Source: JBFLVQ01 sp040758525 (GTDB taxonomy: Bacteria > Acidobacteriota > Blastocatellia > Chloracidobacteriales > JADJPF01). From it: a stretch of DNA of 12,817 nt. The translations under genes were made by a program, and so were the position numbers. Position 1 is the first letter of the stretch. Every line of letters starts with the position of its first letter. The notes beneath the pieces are model-generated. The model searched no databases, was not told the DNA's origin, and was given only the letters and a program-made list of their open reading frames with translations. The DNA lies in assembly GCA_040758525.1 (NCBI GenBank), contig JBFLVQ010000225.1:1-12817 (forward strand), given 5' to 3'. Positions 9,101 through 12,817 of this stretch are shown here, piece after piece.

Positions 9101-9877
9101 TTTATTCCTAATCCATTTAGTGTACAGTCAGGTGCAAAGCTCTACCGTACAGGAGATCTAGCTCGTTTCCTAGCTGACGGTAATATTGAGTTTCTTGGTC
9201 GCTTAGATCAACAGGTGAAAATTCGTGGATTTCGTATCGAATTAGGAGAAATAGAATCAATATTGGTACAGCATACTGTTGTACACGAAGCAGTGGTTAT
9301 AGTTCGTGAGGACATTTTAGCAGGCAAACAGTTAGTAGCATATGTAGTTATTGATCCGCAATCTACTGTTAGTGTCAGTGAACTACACAGTTTTCTTAAA
9401 GAGAGATTAGCCTATCATATGGTACCTGCTGCTTTTGTACTATTAGATAAACTGCCATTGACACTCAATGGGAAAATAGATCGTAACAAGCTGCCAATGC
9501 CTGATCTGATTAGATCAGAATTAGCTAACGAATATACTGCACCACGTAATGCTATTGAAGAAGTTATAACCGCAATATGGACTGAGATGCTAAGGATAGA
9601 GCGTATAGGTATTCATGATAACTTTTTCGATCTTGGTGGACATTCTCTTTTAGCTATTAAAACCATTGCTAATATCAACTATATTTTCAAAATAGCACTG
9701 CCTGTTAATCTACTATTTCAATCACCAACAGTAGCAGAGTTGTCAAATGTAATGATCGCATATGAAAAGAGATCTGGACAGATCGAGAGAATTGCTGAAA
9801 TTTTAAAAGAGATGGAGAGTATGTCTGTAGAAGATACGACCGAACCTTTACCGCAAAAAAGTGATGGAAAGAAGTAA
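2..9877 (+). CDS. Nonribosomal peptide synthetase, three modules plus upstream C-domain tail (5' partial)
   Basis: A multimodular enzyme that activates amino acids as aminoacyl-AMP, loads them on phosphopantetheinyl carriers and joins them into a peptide in the cytoplasm. The frame is open from base 2. The residues before the Met codon at 179 are a normal C-domain end (WEYNTDLFDD), so that Met is internal and the true start lies outside the window. Visible order by residue (1 = codon at base 2): C tail 1-50, A1 about 77-583, carrier 596-663 (Ser629), E 682-1117, C 1145-1573, A2 1602-2103, carrier 2118-2192 (Ser2150), C 2207-2640, A3 2662-3167, carrier 3184-3253 (Ser3215), acidic tail 3254-3291. 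There is no thioesterase, so the chain must pass to another protein, most simply the one encoded 3 bp downstream. Inferred substrates are Orn/Lys (epimerised), Val and Asn. The product cannot be named. Confidence 0.97.
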   Translation, partial: ELTLTTAVVNDGLAISWEYNTDLFDDTTIARLGGHFQTLITEIIANPKQRLTSLALLTAMEQQQLLWEWNNTSKDFPDLYIHQLFDRQVAHTPDSIALVFQDQQWTYQQLSHYANQLANYLNRLGVGAETSVGICIERGLEMVGAVLAILKAGGTYVPIDPMLPAERINFVLADAQVALLLTQQSLIERIDLCTTKAICLDTNLTEFVNESIEAPINRVSPDNLAYIIYTSGSTGKPKGVSITQRNYTSSYLAWEQAYQLRSLTSHLQMANISFDVFAGDLARALCSGGKLVLCPRELLLSPEQLYQLICQQGVDCAEFIPAVLRNLVQYLSEIGARLDFMRLLIAGSESWYMNEYEQIRQLCGSDTRLINSYGVTEAAIDSSYFEHTEIVLSPDRAVPIGHPLINTQLYVLDTNMQAMPIGVPGELHIGGNGLARGYFNDPRLTAARFIPNPFTLELGTRLYKTGDRARYLSDGNIEFLGRLDHQVKIRGFRIELAEIEAVLAQHPAIQEVAVVVQSESNGIRRLIAYLVTDTETPSIGELRAFAKQRLPEYMLPAIFIFLPALPRTPNGKVDRRALPLPQQDRFNLEKDFIAPQTPVQQQLARIWMELLRLEVVGIYDNFFALGGDSILSIQVVARARQAGLALTPNQIFEYQTIAELAAITGHIQTVEAEQGLVTGEVVLTPIQRWFWEQEFAEPHHWNLSMLVEVARELTPILLQQAMAKLLIHHDGLRLRFLRQNHYWQQFIVGVENPQLFLIDLSQLTQIDQEIALNRAVAELQTKLNLSQGPLMQVTLFNLGTVNLPRLSIIIHHLAVDGISWRILLEDLALACQQLQRSEVIKLPAKTTSFKRWSELLREYAQSYTVQAELDYWLADCWHEVDAIPVDYCNAINLQAAARNVSVALTKEETRALLQNVPAVYHTQINDLLLTALTKAFSHCMDVRALLIELEGHGREEIMEGVDLSRTIGWFTTAFPVRLVLKEDATPAQAIKSIKEQLRRIPNRGLGYGLLRYLSEQTDIGKKLQALPQPQVSFNYLGQFDQTFADLSLFRPLPEWLESSRSSSGKRSHLLEINSSIISEQLHIDWCYSEEFYRCESIERLAERFLFELRLLIAHCQTEEAGGYTPSDFPLARLDQETVDRLVAMDRRIEDIYPLSHTQQGILFHSLHTPESGVYIGQLSFILHGNLNISAFKQAWQQVLERHSILRTAFVWQNLLTPLQLVYREVLLPLEELDWHKLSVVEQAQQWEALLVTDQQRGFVLSESPLIRLVLIRLTSDSYQFLCSHHHLLLDGWSTPLLLKEVFAYYEAFCLDQPLLLEHVRPYRDYICWVEQQDITKAEGYWKKKLRGFTTPTQIAISSVNRDLSGEERINIWRVELSETTTEALQSFARHHHLTLSVLIQSAWALLLSCYSGERDVMFGSTVSGRTAALAGIESMIGLFINTLPMRVLVIPDKTLLGLLNGIQTEQVEMRQYEYSPLVEIQGWSEVPRGTALFDSILVFENYPLNPSELRFEQNIAITDIRSFDKTNYPLTVVVLPGTKLLVEILYADHLFDRTVVERMQGHLQVLLESIITQPEQRLSAISILTEVERQQLLIEWNQTETVYPQDKCVHQLFEQQVIRTPDAIAVVFKDQQLNYQELNQRSNQLAHYLSSLGVGPETPVGICLERSVEMVIGILGIMKVGGAYVPLDASYPSERLAFMIEDAQISFLLTQHHLLEKLPENNAHIVCLDADWEVITRESSENFFCRVTAENLAYITYTSGTTGQPKGVEVRHRGILRLLFGVDYVALGRDKVFLQMARLAFDASTFEIWGALLHGGECVLLADQIPTAKSLGQAINKYGVTTLWLTASLFNSVIDEDAVQLNGVKQLLIGGEALSVAHVRKGLELLPSTEIINGYGPTESTTFTCCYHINGLVTDHIRSIPIGRPIGNTQVYILDKRLLPVPVGIVGELYIGGDGLARGYLNSPELTAEKFIPNPFTNHPGARLYGTGDLAIYLPDTNIEFVGRSDQQVKVRGFRIELGEIESVIAQHPAVRESIVLMREDQPGNKRLIAYLVLKAETLITSAQLREYLKQRMPDYMLPSGYVVLEQLPLTANGKIDRRALPAPESAEPALLEQIPDSPIAEIVAAVWAEVLAVEQVGAEDNFFELGGHSLLATQVTSRLSRIFQVEISVRRLFEYSTVNQLAKLIEQEIGMEKRLAAPAIVRVSREQILPLSYAQRRLWFLQQLGNQGSVYNMAAAERMSGELSIEALVEAFSEIVRRHETLRTTFETVAGEPVQIINAAQPVTIPIVDVSKLAIEQREAVAAELANAEGRTVFDLSEGPLLRVCLVRMQECEHILIVTMHHIVTDGWSVGILIRELGVLYDAYVAGRASPLAELPIQYADYAVWQREWLQAEVLSTQLEYWRSQLSVEATRLALPSDRPRPAQQSFCGSTYEFSISASLSTQLRQVARREGATLFMVMLAGLQTLLYRYSNESEISIGTPIANRNRAEIEGLIGFFVNTLVMRSRVAGGGSFRELLRRVREVALGAYAHQDLPFEKLVEELQPSRDLSHSPFFQVMLVLQNAPVSVLKLSDLTLSLLPINNDIAKFDLTLFIEESRENLSGILEYNTDLFDNVTIERMATHLQVLLNAIVNDPTQRIYSLHLLTSAEQDQLLIEWNQTEAVYPQGKCIHQLFEEQVIYTPDAIAVVYKQIELSYQELNQRANQLAYYLKSLGVGPEVLVGICVERSLEMVIGILGIMKAGGAYLPLDPAYPKERLAFMLTDAKVFILLTQSSLIKSLPENIGQIVCLDRDLYDITLESTENPDSRVEAQGLSYVIYTSGSTGKPKGVMIAHQSVVNYLNWCCQVYQAQQGQGIPLHSSLSFDLTVTSLLLPLVVGQRIVIIAEEEGLEGLKEALSKHSDFSLVKLTPAHLEILNQQLLDTEAIDSTRALVIGGEALLAESLTYWHKHSPQTRIFNEYGPTEATVGCSVYQVMSEGNNSGAVSIGQPIANTQLYILDQYHQAVPVGVIGELYIGGVGLARGYLNRPDLTAEKFIPNPFSVQSGAKLYRTGDLARFLADGNIEFLGRLDQQVKIRGFRIELGEIESILVQHTVVHEAVVIVREDILAGKQLVAYVVIDPQSTVSVSELHSFLKERLAYHMVPAAFVLLDKLPLTLNGKIDRNKLPMPDLIRSELANEYTAPRNAIEEVITAIWTEMLRIERIGIHDNFFDLGGHSLLAIKTIANINYIFKIALPVNLLFQSPTVAELSNVMIAYEKRSGQIERIAEILKEMESMSVEDTTEPLPQKSDGKK
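230..1750 (+). other. Adenylation domain A1, predicted basic substrate (Orn or Lys)
   Basis: The ATP loop YTSGSTGKPKG is at 686-718, the pocket starts with FDVFAGD (Asp codon 824), A5 is near 1115, YKTGD is at 1388-1402, RGFRIELAEIE is near 1470 and the NGK lysine is at 1715. Pocket residues read by hand against GrsA positions 235-517 are D-V-G-E-L-A-S-I-D-K. This is close to the published ornithine code D-V-G-E-I-G-S-I-D-K. The acidic Glu in the pocket supports a basic side chain. The A5 core reads YGVTEAAID where most A domains have YGPTE. Orn versus Lys cannot be separated by eye. The downstream E domain means the residue is probably incorporated as the D form. Confidence 0.85.
1787..1990 (+). 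other. Peptidyl carrier domain PCP1 (epimerase-associated type)
   Basis: The motif DNFFALGGDSILSIQ places the phosphopantetheine serine at codon 1886. The GGDS form, rather than GGHS as in PCP2 and PCP3, is the usual variant for carriers that feed an epimerisation domain. An E domain does follow directly. Confidence 0.93.
2045..3350 (+). other. Epimerisation domain (E)
   Basis: Converts the carrier-bound L residue to a D/L mixture, from which the following D-L type C domain selects D. E-type signatures seen: TPIQRWFWEQ at the start (about 2051), HHLAVDGISWRILL at 2432 (His and Asp of HHxxxDG), EGHGRE at 2849-2866 containing the family's catalytic Glu, GWFTTAFPV near 2900, YGLLRYL near 3020 and FNYLGQFD near 3098. 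The domain is full length with no missing motif, so it is probably active. A starter C domain is ruled out by EGHGRE and by its position between a GGDS carrier and a second C domain. Confidence 0.93.
3434..4720 (+). other. Condensation domain C2, D-L type
   Basis: It opens with IEDIYPLSHTQQGILFHSL, the form typical of C domains that accept a D-configured donor, and carries HHLLLDGWS at 3854 with the catalytic second His at 3857. Its place immediately after the E domain agrees. It joins the upstream peptide ending in the epimerised residue to the residue loaded by A2. The closing FDRTVVERM element is near 4650. Confidence 0.92.
4805..6310 (+). other. Adenylation domain A2, predicted valine
   Basis: The ATP loop YTSGTTGQPKG is at 5270-5302, the pocket starts with FDASTFE (Asp codon 5405), NGYGPTES is near 5680, YGTGD is near 5953, RGFRIELGEIE is near 6035 and the NGK lysine is at 6284. 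Pocket residues by hand are D-A-F-W-L-G-G-T-F-K, one conservative change from the published valine code D-A-F-W-I-G-G-T-F-K. A7 has YGTGD rather than YKTGD or YRTGD. From 6047 onward its DNA is almost identical to A4 (see the repeat entries). Confidence 0.9.
6047..6244 (+). repeat. Near-identical 198-bp direct repeat, copy 1 (in A2)
   Basis: Matches 12620-12817 at a constant offset of 6573 bp with five mismatches (6068-6070, 6082, 6117) and no gaps. The last 127 bases (6118-6244) are identical. The 50 bases just upstream (6001-6050) differ at 14 positions from their counterpart, so similarity rises sharply at the A8 motif. The right boundary of the repeat cannot be seen because copy 2 meets the window edge. 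Confidence 0.95.
6353..6575 (+). other. Peptidyl carrier domain PCP2
   Basis: DNFFELGGHSLLATQ carries the attachment serine at codon 6449. The GGHS form and the L-L type C domain that follows fit an elongation carrier that is not epimerised. Confidence 0.94.
6620..7920 (+). other. Condensation domain C3, L-L type
   Basis: It has LSYAQRRLWFLQQL near 6635, RHETLRTTFE near 6775, HHIVTDGWS at 7025 (catalytic His at 7028), VGFFVNTLV-like GFFVNTLVM near 7488 and QDLPFEKLVEEL near 7600. All core motifs are present. It condenses the valyl-ended chain with the residue on PCP3. It resembles C4 of the next gene closely, including a 29-nt identical stretch (7586-7614 and 10976-11004) over the conserved QDLPFEK motif. 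Confidence 0.94.
7985..9500 (+). other. Adenylation domain A3, predicted asparagine
   Basis: The ATP loop YTSGSTGKPKG starts at 8453, the pocket starts with FDLTVTS (Asp codon 8591), KLTPAHLE is near 8717, EYGPTEATVG is near 8873, YRTGD is near 9143 and the NGK lysine is at 9473. The hand-read pocket is D-L-T-K-V-G-E-V-G-K. This sits between the published Asn code (D-L-T-K-L-G-E-V-G-K) and the Asp code (D-L-T-K-V-G-H-I-G-K). The Glu at the seventh position favours Asn. Confidence 0.9.
9551..9760 (+). other. Peptidyl carrier domain PCP3
   Basis: DNFFDLGGHSLLAIK carries the attachment serine at codon 9644. This is the last domain of the first protein, so its loaded peptide must be handed to a C domain on another polypeptide, most likely C4 just downstream. 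Confidence 0.93.
9761..9874 (+). other. C-terminal tail, probable docking region
   Basis: The last 38 residues hold a predicted amphipathic helix (IERIAEILKEMESMSVED) and then a polar tail ending in KSDGKK. A helix followed by a 'S-x-E-D/E' acidic stretch at an NRPS or PKS C terminus is a common docking or linker element. The assignment rests on position and character only, and the partner surface is inferred. Confidence 0.55.
9866..9874 (+). promoter_or_regulatory. Probable ribosome binding site for the second gene
   Basis: Purine-rich GGAAAGAAG ends 6 nt before ATG 9881 and lies inside the last codons of the first gene. It is only a partial match to AGGAGG. With a 3-bp gap between the genes, coupling to translation of the upstream gene is likely. 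Confidence 0.5.
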
Positions 9878-9880
9878 CGC

Positions 9881-12817
9881 ATGAGGAACATAAAAGATCT
9901 ATTAAGTAGTACAACAACTACTTCTAACAAGCAGAAACTCTTTGAATACCTACTGGCAGAAGAAGGGATTGTTGACTCTGAAACAGAAATAATCTCACCA
10001 GTAAAAGATCGCGATCAATGTCCACTCTCTTTTGCTCAACAAAGACTCTGGTTTCTTGATCAGATTGATTTAAGTAATGCCAATTATAATATTTCTGGAG
10101 CTTTGCATTTGCAAGGCAAGTTCAATAGGTGGGTGCTAGAAGAGAGTTTTAATGAGATTATCAAACGACACGAAATTTTGCGTACCTCTTTCTCTAATAA
10201 TGAAGGAAATCTAGTACAAATTATTCACCCACCACAGAGTAGCAATCTATTATTAATTGATTTAAGAGAAGTACCTGAGACCAGGCGAAAGGCTGAAACT
10301 CATTATCTAATTATTGAAGAAGCAAAACAACCATTTAACCTATCACAGTTACCATTATTAAGAATTAAACTTCTACATTTAGCAGAATATGATCATGTAC
10401 TATTGGTAACAATGCATCACATTATCTCTGATGGCTGGTCGGTAGAAATATTTGCTCGTGAATTGGCTGCTATCTATAAAGCTTTTTTACAAGGAAAACC
10501 CTCACCACTAGCAGATCTACCAATACAGTATGCGGACTATGCACAATGGCAACAAGAGTGGTTACAAGGTGAAGTATTGCACAAACAACTTGATTATTGG
10601 CGTAGACAACTTGGAGGAGAGTTACCAGTATTAGCGCTATCAATAGACCGACCACGTCCATCAATACAGAGTTTTCAAGGAGCAACTAGATCACTAACAC
10701 TATCAAGAGAAGTAAGCCAAGCATTAAAGAGACTGAGTAAACAAGAAGATGTCACACTGTTTATGCTAATGCTGGGAGCTTTTCAGGTGTTACTTTATCG
10801 ATATAGTGGGCAGGAAGATATCATAGTAGGAACACCGGTTGCCAACCGGCAAAGAAAAGAGGTGGAAGGATTAATAGGATTTTTTGTTAATACTCTGGTA
10901 ATAAGAACTGAGTTGGCTGGTAGACCAAGTTTTCGAGAGCTATTGAGACGAGTGCGCAAAGTAGCTCTAGAAGCCTATGCACATCAAGATTTACCATTTG
11001 AAAAATTAGTCGAAGAACTGCAGCCAGATCGAGATCTTAGTCACAATCCGCTATTTCAAGTTATGTTTGCACTAGAATCCAACATTCTAGCTACCATAGA
11101 GCTACCAGAATTAACAATGAGATTGTTGGATACTGACAATGAGATAGCAAAATTTGATCTATCCTTAACTGTTTTAGATAATGTAGAAATATTGACAACA
11201 GTTTGGGAATATAGCACTAGCCTATTTGATGAAACTACGATAGCGCGAATGATGGAACACTTTGCGCTACTATTGACAAGACTTGTCAATGATCCAGATC
11301 AATACATTACACAAATACCAATCTTAACATCAACAGAACAGTATCAATTATTGATTGAATGGAATAGTACCAAGAGAGAATATGATGGTGAGAATTGTAT
11401 TCATATATTGTTCGAACAACAAGTAGAACGGACACCAAATGCTATTGCGGTAATTTTTGAAGATAAACAACTCAGCTACTATGAACTAAATCAAAGAGCT
11501 AATCAGCTAGCACACTATCTGCGAGCAATGGGTGTAGGACCAGAATCACTAGTAGCCATTTGTGTCGAATATTCTTTGGATATGATTGTTGGGTTGCTAG
11601 GTATTCTCAAAGCTGGTGCTGCTTATCTGCCTTTGGATCCAATATATGCCGGAGAGCGATTAGTTTTTATGTTAAGGGACAGTGAAGCGGCAGTATTGTT
11701 AACTCAACAGCATATTGACCAAGATCTAGACAAACATGTAGAGCAAGTAGTTTACTTGGATACAGATTGGTCAACAATTGCTGATTGCAGTGTAGAAAAT
11801 CCTATTACCGGTGTAGCTGAAGATAATTTAGCTTATATAATTTACACCTCTGGAACTACGGGAAGACCCAAAGGAGTTCTGATCTCTCATAAAGGAGTTT
11901 GCAATCGGTTACTTTGGGCTCAAGAGACCTATCATTTAACTGAGACAGACAGAGTTTTACAGAAAGCTTCAGTTAGTTTTGACGCTTCTGTATTGGAGTT
12001 TTTCTGGCCATTATTAGCTGGCGCAGGAATAGTCATGGTTCGACCAGGTGGACAGCAAGATAGTGCTTATCTTGTTAAGTTAATAATGATGCACCATGTA
12101 ACCATTATTGATATTGTACCTTCATTATTACAAGTACTTCTTGATGAAGTTGATATAATTGCCTGCCATAGTATTAAATATATTTTTAGTGGCGGTGAGA
12201 TCTTATCACCTGAACTTAAAGAGCAGGTTTTTGCTCACCTGACAGTAAATTTATATAACACCTACGGTCCAACAGAAGCTTCTATAGATGTAACCCATAG
12301 CAAATGTGAACAAGAAAATAGACAACAGGCTATTCCTATAGGTCGTGCTATTGCCAATATACAGATCTATATTTTAGATACTTACTTACAACCTTTACCT
12401 ATTGGTGTACCAGGTGAACTACATATTGGTGGAGTCGGTCTAGCAAGAGGTTACTTCAAGCATCCTGATTTGACTGCTGAGAAATTTATTCCTAATCCAT
12501 TTAGTGATACTACTGGCACACGCTTGTATAAAACTGGAGATTTAGCACGTTATTTACCGGATGGACAAATAGAGTATTTAGGGCGTTTAGATAATCAGGT
12601 AAAGATACGAGGGTTTCGTATAGAGCTTGGTGAAATAGAGGCAGTGATAGCTCAGCATCCAGCAGTGCGTGAGAGCATAGTATTAATGCATGAAGACCAG
12701 CCTGGCAATAAACGCTTAATCGCTTATCTAGTATTAAAAGCAGAGACACTCATTACTAGTGCTCAACTACGCGAATACCTCAAACAGAGAATGCCAGACT
12801 ATATGCTGCCATCAGGG
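9881..12817 (+). CDS. Nonribosomal peptide synthetase, next protein in the assembly line (C-A..., 3' partial)
   Basis: The frame is open from ATG 9881 to the window edge (979 codons, no stop). Residues 1-45 form a short leader with a helix-like KQKLFEYLLAEEGI stretch, typical of NRPS proteins that begin with a C domain. C domain: about residues 46-482, with a SFAQQRLWFLDQ motif and HHIISDG at 179-185 (catalytic His180), L-L type. A domain: from about residue 504, with YTSGTTGRPKG near 655, pocket start FDASVLE near 700, YGPTEAS near 795 and RGFRIELGEIE near 910. It is cut before the A10 lysine motif, and its carrier and later domains lie outside. The start is set by the upstream stop 3 bp away and by the purine-rich GGAAAGAAG at 9866-9874. 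The tight spacing implies one operon and probable translational coupling. The A substrate is not assignable with confidence. Confidence 0.96.
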   Translation, partial: MRNIKDLLSSTTTTSNKQKLFEYLLAEEGIVDSETEIISPVKDRDQCPLSFAQQRLWFLDQIDLSNANYNISGALHLQGKFNRWVLEESFNEIIKRHEILRTSFSNNEGNLVQIIHPPQSSNLLLIDLREVPETRRKAETHYLIIEEAKQPFNLSQLPLLRIKLLHLAEYDHVLLVTMHHIISDGWSVEIFARELAAIYKAFLQGKPSPLADLPIQYADYAQWQQEWLQGEVLHKQLDYWRRQLGGELPVLALSIDRPRPSIQSFQGATRSLTLSREVSQALKRLSKQEDVTLFMLMLGAFQVLLYRYSGQEDIIVGTPVANRQRKEVEGLIGFFVNTLVIRTELAGRPSFRELLRRVRKVALEAYAHQDLPFEKLVEELQPDRDLSHNPLFQVMFALESNILATIELPELTMRLLDTDNEIAKFDLSLTVLDNVEILTTVWEYSTSLFDETTIARMMEHFALLLTRLVNDPDQYITQIPILTSTEQYQLLIEWNSTKREYDGENCIHILFEQQVERTPNAIAVIFEDKQLSYYELNQRANQLAHYLRAMGVGPESLVAICVEYSLDMIVGLLGILKAGAAYLPLDPIYAGERLVFMLRDSEAAVLLTQQHIDQDLDKHVEQVVYLDTDWSTIADCSVENPITGVAEDNLAYIIYTSGTTGRPKGVLISHKGVCNRLLWAQETYHLTETDRVLQKASVSFDASVLEFFWPLLAGAGIVMVRPGGQQDSAYLVKLIMMHHVTIIDIVPSLLQVLLDEVDIIACHSIKYIFSGGEILSPELKEQVFAHLTVNLYNTYGPTEASIDVTHSKCEQENRQQAIPIGRAIANIQIYILDTYLQPLPIGVPGELHIGGVGLARGYFKHPDLTAEKFIPNPFSDTTGTRLYKTGDLARYLPDGQIEYLGRLDNQVKIRGFRIELGEIEAVIAQHPAVRESIVLMHEDQPGNKRLIAYLVLKAETLITSAQLREYLKQRMPDYMLPSG
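10016..11325 (+). other. Condensation domain C4, L-L type
   Basis: PLSFAQQRLWFLDQ starts at 10022, followed by RHEILRTSF near 10168, HHIISDGWS at 10415 (catalytic His 10418), GFFVNTLV near 10877 and QDLPFEKLVEEL near 10985. The subtype fits a donor peptide ending in an L residue (Asn on PCP3). As the first domain of its protein it forms the interprotein condensation step. Confidence 0.93.
11390..12817 (+). other. Adenylation domain A4, substrate unassigned (3' partial)
   Basis: The ATP loop YTSGTTGRPKG is at 11843-11875, the pocket starts with FDASVLE (Asp codon 11981), TYGPTEAS is near 12260, YKTGD is near 12527 and RGFRIELGEIE is near 12608. The window ends before the A10 lysine. The hand-read pocket is D-A-L-D-F-G-T-I-D, matching no code I remember. 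The surrounding FFWPLLAGAG and RPGGQQDSAYLV blocks resemble A domains for polar residues, but the usual pocket Trp is Leu. Part of the C-terminal subdomain is nearly identical at DNA level to A2. Confidence 0.88.
12620..12817 (+). repeat. Near-identical 198-bp direct repeat, copy 2 (in A4), open at window edge
   Basis: Partner of 6047-6244. The mismatches change Ser to Ala and Arg to His, and one is silent (CAA to CAG). It encodes the part of the C-terminal adenylation subdomain from the A8 hinge to the MPDYMLPSG segment, and is still identical where the window ends. Confidence 0.95.

Noticed and set aside
9501..9518. Perfect 7-bp inverted repeat (CTGATCT / AGATCAG, 4-nt loop) that could look like a terminator
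   Set aside because: It is short, lies within the A3-PCP3 linker coding region and has no following T run.

Overview
The window lies wholly inside a modular nonribosomal peptide synthetase (NRPS) locus. Two large genes on the + strand cover all but three bases. The first enters from beyond the left edge and stops at 9877. The second starts at 9881 and runs off the right edge. No transporter, regulator, thioesterase, tailoring enzyme, RNA gene, mobile element or CRISPR array is visible. All minus-strand open frames are shadows of these genes.

Layout of gene 1 (2-9877, 3291 visible residues): C-domain tail, A1, carrier protein, epimerase (E), C (D-L type), A2, carrier protein, C (L-L type), A3, carrier protein, C-terminal acidic helix/tail that looks like a docking region. 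Layout of gene 2 (9881-12817, 979 visible residues): short N-terminal helix, C (L-L type), A4, cut off before the last adenylation motif. Every catalytic motif I could check is intact: HHxxxDG in the three complete C domains and in E, the carrier serines, and the ATP-binding loops. The line therefore looks functional rather than decayed.

Reading the binding-pocket residues by hand against GrsA suggests a basic residue (Orn or Lys, made D by the E domain), then Val, then Asn, then a fourth residue I cannot assign. The partial product would be ...-D-Orn/Lys-L-Val-L-Asn-X-.... The C-domain subtypes agree with this: a D-L type follows the epimerase, and L-L types follow the other carriers. The two proteins probably act in series, with gene 1 handing its peptide to gene 2.

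The organism is a bacterium with a fairly AT-rich genome (about 40% G+C by eye) and heavy use of ATA, TTA, CTA and AGA codons. The domain style, such as the FIPNPF segment in all four A domains, is common in cyanobacteria, Chloroflexi, myxobacteria and some symbiotic Proteobacteria. I cannot place it more closely from this sequence.

The clearest unexplained structure is a nearly identical DNA block of about 198 bp. It is shared by the C-terminal subdomains of A2 (6047-6244) and A4 (12620 to the window edge) and begins abruptly at the A8 hinge. It suggests recent gene conversion or subdomain exchange within the cluster.
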